Positions 57,311 to 64,000 of a stretch of DNA of 64,000 bases are shown here, in pieces. The stretch comes from Bombus terrestris (Eukaryota; Arthropoda; Insecta; Hymenoptera; Apidae). Below the pieces are notes generated by a model, which was not told the origin of the DNA, did not search any database, and was given only the letters and a program-made list of their open reading frames with translations. The position numbers were made by a program, and so were the translations under genes. Each line of letters starts with the position of its first letter. The first letter of the stretch is position 1. Location of the stretch: NCBI RefSeq assembly GCF_910591885.1, contig NW_025963623.1, positions 124,001-188,000 of the forward strand, in the 5' to 3' direction.

Positions 57311-57470
57311 GTGGGACAACGTGGGACAACGTGGGACAACGTGGGACAACGTGGGACAACGTGGGACAACGTGGGACAACGTGGGACAACGTGGGACAAC
57401 GTGGGACAACGTGGGACAACGTGGGACAACGTGGGACAACGTGGGACAACGTGGGACAACGTGGGACAAC
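57311..57470 (+). repeat. Pure G-type run, 16 identical units
   Basis: Sixteen uninterrupted gtgggacaac units. GGG recurs every 10 bp with 7-nt gaps, which meets the usual sequence rule for a G-quadruplex. Folding is inferred, not shown. Confidence 0.88.
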
Positions 57471-60140
57471 GTGGGACACCGTTGGACACCGTTGGACACC
57501 GTTGGACACCGTTGGACATCGTTGGACACCGTGGGACAACGTGGGACAACGTGGGACAACGTGGGAAACCATGGAACAACGTGGGACAACGTGGGACACC
57601 GTTGGACACCGTGGGACACCGTTGGACACCGTTGGACATCGTTGGACACCGTGGGACAACGTGGGACAACGTGGGACAACGTGGGACAACGTGGGACAAC
57701 GTGGGACAACGTGGGACAACGTGGGACAACGTGGGACAACGTGGGACAACGTGGGACATCGTGGGACAACGTGGGACAACGTGGGACAACGTGGGACAAC
57801 GTGGGACACCGTTGGACAACGTGGGACACCGTTGGACATCGTTGGACACCGTGGGACAACGTGGGACAACGTGGGACCACGTGGGACAACGTGGGACAAC
57901 GTGGGACAACGTGGGACAACGTGGGACAACGTGGGACAACGTGGGACATCGTGGGACAACGTGGGACAACGTGGGACACCGTTGGACATCGTTGGACACC
58001 GTGGGACACCGTGGGACAACGTGGGACAACGTGGGACAACGTGGGACAACGTGGGACAACGTGGGACAACGTGGGACAACGTGGGACAACGTGGGACAAC
58101 GTGGGACAACGTGGGACAACGTGGGACATCGTGGGACAACGTGGGACAACGTGGGACAACGTGGGACAACGTGGGACAACGTGGGACACCGTTGGACACC
58201 GTTGGACACCGTTGGACACCGTTGGACATCGTTGGACACCGTGGGACAACGTGGGACAACGTGGGACAACGTGGGAAACCATGGAACAACGTGGGACAAC
58301 GTGGGACACCGTTGGACATCGTTGGACATCGTTGGACACCGTGGGACAACGTGGGACAACGTGGGACAACGTGGGACAACGTGGGACAACGTGGGACACC
58401 GTTGGACATCGTTGGACACCGTGGGACAACGTGGGACAACGTGGGACACCGTTTCACATCGCTGGACACCGTTGGACATCGTTGGACACCGTGGGACAAC
58501 GTGGGACAACGTGGGACAACGTGGGACAACGTGGGACAACGTGGGACAACGTGGGACAACGTGGGACAACGTGGGACAACGTGGGACAACGTGGGACATC
58601 GTGGGACAACGTGGGACAACGTGGGACAACGTGGGACAACGTGGGACATCGTTGGACACCGTTGGACACCGTGGGACAACGTGGGACAACGTGGGACAAG
58701 GTGGGACAACGTGGGACAACGTGGGACAACGTGGGACAACGTGGGACAACGTGGGACAACGTGGGACAACGTGGGACAACGTGGGACAACGTGGGACAAC
58801 GTGGGACAACGTGGGACATCGTGGGACAACGTGGGACAACGTGGGACAACGTGGGACAACGTGGGACACCGTTGGACATCGTTGGACACCGTGGGACAAC
58901 GTGGGACAACGTGGGACAACGTGGGACACCGTTGGACACCGTTGGACACCGTTGGACACCGTTGGACATCGTTGGACACCGTGGGACAACGTGGGACAAC
59001 GTGGGACAACGTGGGAAACCATGGAACAACGTGGGACGACGTGGGACACCGTTGGACATCGTTGGACAACGTGGGACAACGTGGGACAACGTGGGACAAC
59101 GTGGGACAACGTGGGACAACGTGGGACAACGTGGGACACCGTTGGACATCGTTGGACACCGTGGGACAACGTGGGACAACGTGGGACCACGTGGGACAAC
59201 GTGGGACAACGTGGGACAACGTGGGACAACGTGGGACAACGTGGGACAACGTGGGACATCGTGGGACAACGTGGGACAACGTGGGACAACGTGGGACAAC
59301 GTGGGACAACGTGGGACACCGTTGGACATCGTTGGACACCGTGGGACAACGTGGGACAACGTGGGACAACGTGGGACAACGTGGGACAACGTGGGAAACC
59401 ATGGAACAACGTGGGACAACGTGGGACACCGTTGGACATCGTTGGACACCGTGGGACAACGTGGGACAACGTGGGACAACGTGGGACAACGTGGGACAAC
59501 GTGGGACAACGTGGGACAACGTGGGACAACGTGGGACAACGTGGGACAACGTGGGACACCGTTGGACAACGTGGGACACCGTTGGACATCGTTGGACACC
59601 GTGGGACAACGTGGGACAACGTGGGACAACGTGGGACAACGTGGGACAACGTGGGACAACGTGGGACAACGTGGGACAACGTGGGACAACGTGGGACACC
59701 GTTGGACATCGTTGGACATCGTGGGACAACGTGGGACAACGTGGGACAACGTGGGACAACGTGGGACAACGTGGGACAACGTGGGACAACGTGGGACAAC
59801 GTGGGACAACGTGGGACACCGTTGGACACCGTGGGACAACGTGGGACAACGTGGGACAACGTGGGACAACGTGGGACACCGTTGGACACCGTGGGACACC
59901 GTTGGACACCGTTGGACATCGTTGGACACCGTGGGACTACGTGGGACAACGTGGGACAACGTGGGACAACGTGGGACAACGTGGAACAACGTGGGACAAC
60001 GTGGGACAACGTGGGACAACGTGGGACAACGTGGGACAACGTGGGACATCGTGGGACAACGTGGGACAACGTGGGACAACGTGGGACAACGTGGGACACC
60101 GTTGGACAACGTGGGACACCGTTGGACATCGTTGGACACC

Positions 60141-60330
60141 GTGGGACAACGTGGGACAACGTGGGACAACGTGGGACAACGTGGGACAACGTGGGACAAC
60201 GTGGGACAACGTGGGACAACGTGGGACAACGTGGGACAACGTGGGACAACGTGGGACAACGTGGGACAACGTGGGACAACGTGGGACAACGTGGGACAAC
60301 GTGGGACAACGTGGGACAACGTGGGACAAC
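60141..60330 (+). repeat. Longest pure G-type run, 19 identical units
   Basis: Nineteen uninterrupted gtgggacaac units (190 bp), the longest perfect run I found, closed by gtgggacacc. It offers four separate sets of four GGG triplets. Confidence 0.88.
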
Positions 60331-61050
60331 GTGGGACACCGTTGGACAACGTGGGACACCGTTGGACATCGTTGGACACCGTGGGACAACGTGGGACACC
60401 GTTGGACATCGTTGGACACCGTGGGACAACGTGGGACAACGTGGGACAACGTGGGACAACGTGGGACACCGTTGGACACCGTGGGACAACGTGGGACAAC
60501 GTGGGACCACGTGGGACAACGTGGGACAACGTGGGAAACCATGGAACAACGTGGGACAACGTGGGACACCGTTGGACATCGTTGGACAACGTGGGACAAC
60601 GTGGGATAACGTGGGACAACGTGGGACAACGTGGGACAACGTGGGACACCGTTGGACACCGTGGGACACCGTTGGACACCGTTGGACATCGTTGGACACC
60701 GTGGGACAACGTGGGACAACGTGGGACAACGTGGGACAACGTGGGACAACGTGGGACAACGTGGGACAACGTGGGACAACGTGGGACAACGTGGGACAAC
60801 GTGGGACAACGTGGGACAACGTGGGACACCGTTGGACAACGTGGGACACCGTTGGACATCGTTGGACACCGTGGGACAACGTGGGACACCGTTGGACATC
60901 GTTGGACACCGTGGGACAACGTGGGACAACGTGGGACAACTTGGGACACCGTTGGACACCGTTGGACACCGTTGGACACCGTTGGACATCGTTGGACACC
61001 GTGGGACAACGTGGGACAACGTGGGACAACGTGGGACAACGTGGGACAAC

Positions 61051-61250
61051 GTGGGACACCGTTGGACACCGTGGGACACCGTTGGACACCGTTGGACATC
61101 GTTGGACATCGTTGGACATCGTGGGACACCGTTGGACATCGTTGGACATCGTTGGACATCGTTGGACACCGTTGGACATCGTTGGACATCGTTGGACATC
61201 GTTGGACACCGTTGGACACCGTTGGACACCGTTGGACATCGTTGGACACC
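61051..61250 (+). repeat. T-type unit block
   Basis: First block of a pair within the left 2.32-kb copy. It is shorter than the block at 51311-51590, lacking part of the middle. Confidence 0.9.
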
Positions 61251-61350
61251 GTGGGACAACGTGGGACAACGTGGGACAACGTGGGACAACGTGGGACAAC
61301 GTGGGACATCGTGGGACAACGTGGGACAACGTGGGACAACGTGGGACAAC

Positions 61351-61630
61351 GTGGGACACCGTTGGACACCGTGGGACACCGTTGGACACTGTTGGACATC
61401 GTTGGACATCGTTGGACATCGTGGGACACCGTTGGACATCGTTGGACATCGTTGGACACCGTTGGACATCGTTGGACACCGTTGGACATCGTTGGACATC
61501 GTTGGACATCGTGGGACACCGTTGGACATCGTTGGACATCGTTGGACACCGTTGGACATCGTTGGACATCGTTGGACATCGTTGGACACCGTTGGACACC
61601 GTTGGACACCGTTGGACATCGTTGGACACC
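61351..61630 (+). repeat. T-type unit block
   Basis: Second block of the pair in the left 2.32-kb copy. It contains the rare gttggacact at 61381. Confidence 0.9.
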
Positions 61631-62460
61631 GTGGGACAACGTGGGACAACGTGGGACAACGTGGGACAACGTGGGACATCGTGGGACAACGTGGGACAAC
61701 GTGGGACAACGTGGGACAACGTGGGACAACGTGGGACACCGTTGGACACCGTGGGACACCGTTGGACACCGTTGGACATCGTTGGACACCGTGGGACAAC
61801 GTGGGACATCGTGGGACAACGTGGGACAACGTGGGACAACGTGGGACAACGTGGGACAACGTGGGACACCGTTGGACACCGTGGGACACCGTTGGACACC
61901 GTTGGACATCGTTGGACACCGTGGGACAACGTGGGACAACGTGGGACAACGTGGGACAACGTGGGACATCGTGGGACAACGTGGGACAACGTGGGACAAC
62001 GTGGGACAACGTGGGACAACGTGGGACATCGTGGGACAACGTGGGACAACGTGGGACAACGTGGGACACCGTGGGACAACGTGGGACAACGTGGGACAAC
62101 GTGGGACAACGTGGGACAACGTGGGACAACGTGGGACACCGTTGGACACCGTGGGACAACGTGGGACAACGTGGGACAACGTGGGACAACGTGGGACACC
62201 GTTGGACACCGTGGGACACCGTTGGACACCGTTGGACATCGTTGGACACCGTGGGACTACGTGGGACAACGTGGGACAACGTGGGACAACGTGGGACAAC
62301 GTGGAACAACGTGGGACAACGTGGGACAACGTGGGACAACGTGGGACAACGTGGGACAACGTGGGACATCGTGGGACAACGTGGGACAACGTGGGACAAC
62401 GTGGGACAACGTGGGACACCGTTGGACAACGTGGGACACCGTTGGACATCGTTGGACACC

Positions 62461-62650
62461 GTGGGACAACGTGGGACAACGTGGGACAACGTGGGACAAC
62501 GTGGGACAACGTGGGACAACGTGGGACAACGTGGGACAACGTGGGACAACGTGGGACAACGTGGGACAACGTGGGACAACGTGGGACAACGTGGGACAAC
62601 GTGGGACAACGTGGGACAACGTGGGACAACGTGGGACAACGTGGGACAAC
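62461..62650 (+). repeat. Longest pure G-type run, duplicate copy
   Basis: The 2.32-kb-displaced copy of the 19-unit run at 60141-60330, unchanged in length. Because single-unit changes in such runs occur between older copies elsewhere in the window, equal length supports a recent duplication. Confidence 0.88.
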
Positions 62651-63370
62651 GTGGGACACCGTTGGACAACGTGGGACACCGTTGGACATCGTTGGACACC
62701 GTGGGACAACGTGGGACACCGTTGGACATCGTTGGACACCGTGGGACAACGTGGGACAACGTGGGACAACGTGGGACAACGTGGGACACCGTTGGACACC
62801 GTGGGACAACGTGGGACAACGTGGGACCACGTGGGACAACGTGGGACAACGTGGGAAACCATGGAACAACGTGGGACAACGTGGGACACCGTTGGACATC
62901 GTTGGACAACGTGGGACAACGTGGGACAACGTGGGACAACGTGGGACAACGTGGGACAACGTGGGACACCGTTGGACACCGTGGGACACCGTTGGACACC
63001 GTTGGACATCGTTGGACACCGTGGGACAACGTGGGACAACGTGGGACAACGTGGGACAACGTGGGACAACGTGGGACAACGTGGGACAACGTGGGACAAC
63101 GTGGGACAACGTGGGACAACGTGGGACAACGTGGGACAACGTGGGACACCGTTGGACAACGTGGGACACCGTTGGACATCGTTGGACACCGTGGGACAAC
63201 GTGGGACACCGTTGGACATCGTTGGACACCGTGGGACAACGTGGGACAACGTGGGACAACTTGGGACACCGTTGGACACCGTTGGACACCGTTGGACACC
63301 GTTGGACATCGTTGGACACCGTGGGACAACGTGGGACAAAGTGGGACAACGTGGGACAACGTGGGACAAC

Positions 63371-63570
63371 GTGGGACACCGTTGGACACCGTGGGACACC
63401 GTTGGACACCGTTGGACATCGTTGGACATCGTTGGACATCGTGGGACACCGTTGGACATCGTTGGACATCGTTGGACATCGTTGGACACCGTTGGACATC
63501 GTTGGACATCGTTGGACATCGTTGGACACCGTTGGACACCGTTGGACACCGTTGGACATCGTTGGACACC
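63371..63570 (+). repeat. T-type unit block
   Basis: Right-copy counterpart of 61051-61250, at exactly 2,320 bp. Confidence 0.9.
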
Positions 63571-63670
63571 GTGGGACAACGTGGGACAACGTGGGACAAC
63601 GTGGGACAACGTGGGACAACGTGGGACATCGTGGGACAACGTGGGACAACGTGGGACAACGTGGGACAAC

Positions 63671-63950
63671 GTGGGACACCGTTGGACACCGTGGGACACC
63701 GTTGGACACTGTTGGACATCGTTGGACATCGTTGGACATCGTGGGACACCGTTGGACATCGTTGGACATCGTTGGACACCGTTGGACATCGTTGGACACC
63801 GTTGGACATCGTTGGACATCGTTGGACATCGTGGGACACCGTTGGACATCGTTGGACATCGTTGGACACCGTTGGACATCGTTGGACATCGTTGGACATC
63901 GTTGGACACCGTTGGACACCGTTGGACACCGTTGGACATCGTTGGACACC
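63671..63950 (+). repeat. T-type unit block
   Basis: Right-copy counterpart of 61351-61630, including gttggacact at 63701. It is the last block before the window edge. Confidence 0.9.
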
Positions 63951-64000
63951 GTGGGACAACGTGGGACAACGTGGGACAACGTGGGACAACGTGGGACATC

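Larger units (their letters stand above)
59761..61680 (+). repeat. 2.32-kb tandem duplication, left copy
   Basis: It matches 62081-64000 at an offset of 2,320 bp. Shared rare units are gtgggactac (59931, 62251), gtggaacaac (59981, 62301), gtgggaccac before the marker (marker at 60531, 62851), ttgggacacc (60941, 63261) and gttggacact (61381, 63701). A private unit is gtgggataac at 60601. Confidence 0.94.
331..62870 (+). repeat. Dispersed 20-bp marker pair gtgggaaacc + atggaacaac (about 94 copies)
   Basis: This two-unit variant contains CCATGG, an NcoI site, and nearly all ATG triplets of the given strand. Copies start at, for example, 331, 901, 2311, 2991, 3951, 4271, 5591, 7011, 7631, 8461, 9071, 9571, 10481, 11471, 12461, 15581, 16571, 17561, 17741, 18731, 19351, 20621, 21931, 22731, 23571, 24901, 25611, 26591, 28751, 29571, 30421, 30541, 31071, 31621, 32011, 32131, 32371, 32471, 34631, 35441, 36301, 36421, 36951, 37501, 37871, 38621, 38771, 39301, 39911, 40041, 40591, 41281, 41621, 41991, 42111, 42721, 42981, 43591, 43981, 44101, 44831, 44981, 45561, 45711, 46251, 46861, 47231, 47981, 48691, 49431, 49811, 49931, 50101, 50811, 52421, 52941, 53041, 53441, 54761, 55111, 55311, 55741, 56351, 56981, 57561, 58271, 59011, 59391, 60531 and 62851. 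Sub-variants are gtgggaatcc (13411, 19911), atgggacaac (1421) and atgcaacaac (54351). It is usually preceded by two or more gtgggacaac units and followed by gtgggacaac, gtgggacacc, gttggacatc. The coordinates span first to last copy. Confidence 0.93.
1..64000 (+). repeat. 10-bp (decameric) satellite array filling the window
   Basis: The sequence is about 6,400 head-to-tail copies of a 10-bp unit, with no other sequence anywhere. The commonest unit is gtgggacaac (60% GC). The main variants are gttggacacc, gttggacatc, gtgggacacc, gtgggacatc and gttggacaac. Rare variants include gtgggaaaac, gtgggaccac, gctggacacc, ttgggacacc, gtgcgacatc, gagggacaac and gtcggacaac. Every unit stays in the register set at base 1 and no unit is inverted. 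The given strand is G- and A-rich; the other strand reads gttgtcccac. Both window edges lie inside the array, so its true length is unknown. Such a length is typical of eukaryotic satellite DNA (family knowledge). The host species and chromosomal position cannot be read from the window. Confidence 0.98.
62081..64000 (+). repeat. 2.32-kb tandem duplication, right copy (open at window edge)
   Basis: This is the partner of 59761-61680. It still matches at base 64000, so the duplication continues past the window. A private unit is gtgggacaaa at 63331. There may be a third copy to the right, which cannot be seen here. Confidence 0.93.

Noticed and set aside
1..64000. CRISPR array
   Set aside because: Repeats are 10 bp and directly adjacent. 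There are no spacers of uniform length, no leader and no cas genes.
1..64000. Telomere repeat
   Set aside because: The unit is unlike TTAGGG, TTTAGGG, TTAGG or yeast-type repeats, and the degree of segmental variation is unlike telomerase-made DNA.
1..64000. Transposon, rRNA, tRNA or other RNA genes within the array
   Set aside because: I found no departure from the 10-bp pattern long enough to hold any of these.
1..64000. Synthetic or simulated sequence
   Set aside because: Nested duplications with shared rare variants, later private mutations and one-unit length changes look like natural array evolution. I cannot exclude assembly smoothing of small indels.
1..64000. Assigning a host species
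   Set aside because: No unique sequence is present and I do not recognise the decamer with confidence. Only a eukaryotic origin is inferred.

Overview
The whole window is one uninterrupted satellite DNA array. Every base from 1 to 64000 belongs to a head-to-tail tandem repeat with a 10-bp unit. There are no unique flanks, gene, RNA gene, transposon, CRISPR array, origin or attachment site. All units point the same way, and I see no shift of the 10-bp register from the first unit to the last: copies differ by substitutions and by gain or loss of whole units. Such a long array is typical of heterochromatin in a eukaryote (centromeric, pericentromeric, subtelomeric or B/sex-chromosome DNA). I do not recognise the decamer as that of a named species.

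There are two main unit families. The G type is gtgggacaac, with boundary forms gtgggacacc and gtgggacatc. The T type is gttggacacc or gttggacatc, with the boundary form gttggacaac. G-type runs (up to 19 identical units, 60141-60330 and 62461-62650) alternate with T-type stretches, from two or three units up to blocks of about 290 bp. A 20-bp marker pair, gtgggaaacc followed by atggaacaac, recurs about 94 times and is the best landmark inside the array.

Above the 10-bp level the array is a nest of segmental copies. From left to right these are: a copy pair at 1.98 kb spacing (1-900 and 1981-2880); a clean 320-bp tandem pair (3861-4500); a 1.42-kb pair (4821-7500); a 5.1-kb-spaced pair (9811-12610 and 14911-17710) whose right copy was later partly duplicated as a 1.17-kb tandem (16551-18880); a three-copy module (about 13.0, 19.5 and 24.4 kb); a four-copy module (about 21.2, 25.8, 28.0 and 33.8 kb); a 5.88-kb macro-unit present twice in tandem (26531-37960); a marker-dense region from 37 to 50 kb built of rearranged copies at 2.0, 6.9, 7.4 and 9.4 kb spacing; and a 2.32-kb tandem pair (59761-64000) that runs off the right edge. 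Shared and private variants give a relative order for several of these events.

Very long open frames on both strands, up to 11,870 codons, are an arithmetic result of a stop-free 10-bp unit and are not genes. Properties worth testing are the CpG at nearly every unit junction, GGG triplets separated by exactly 7 nt, 10-bp AA/GG phasing, a partial resemblance to the CENP-B box, and the multi-scale amplification history. I found no new protein-coding or RNA-based system here.
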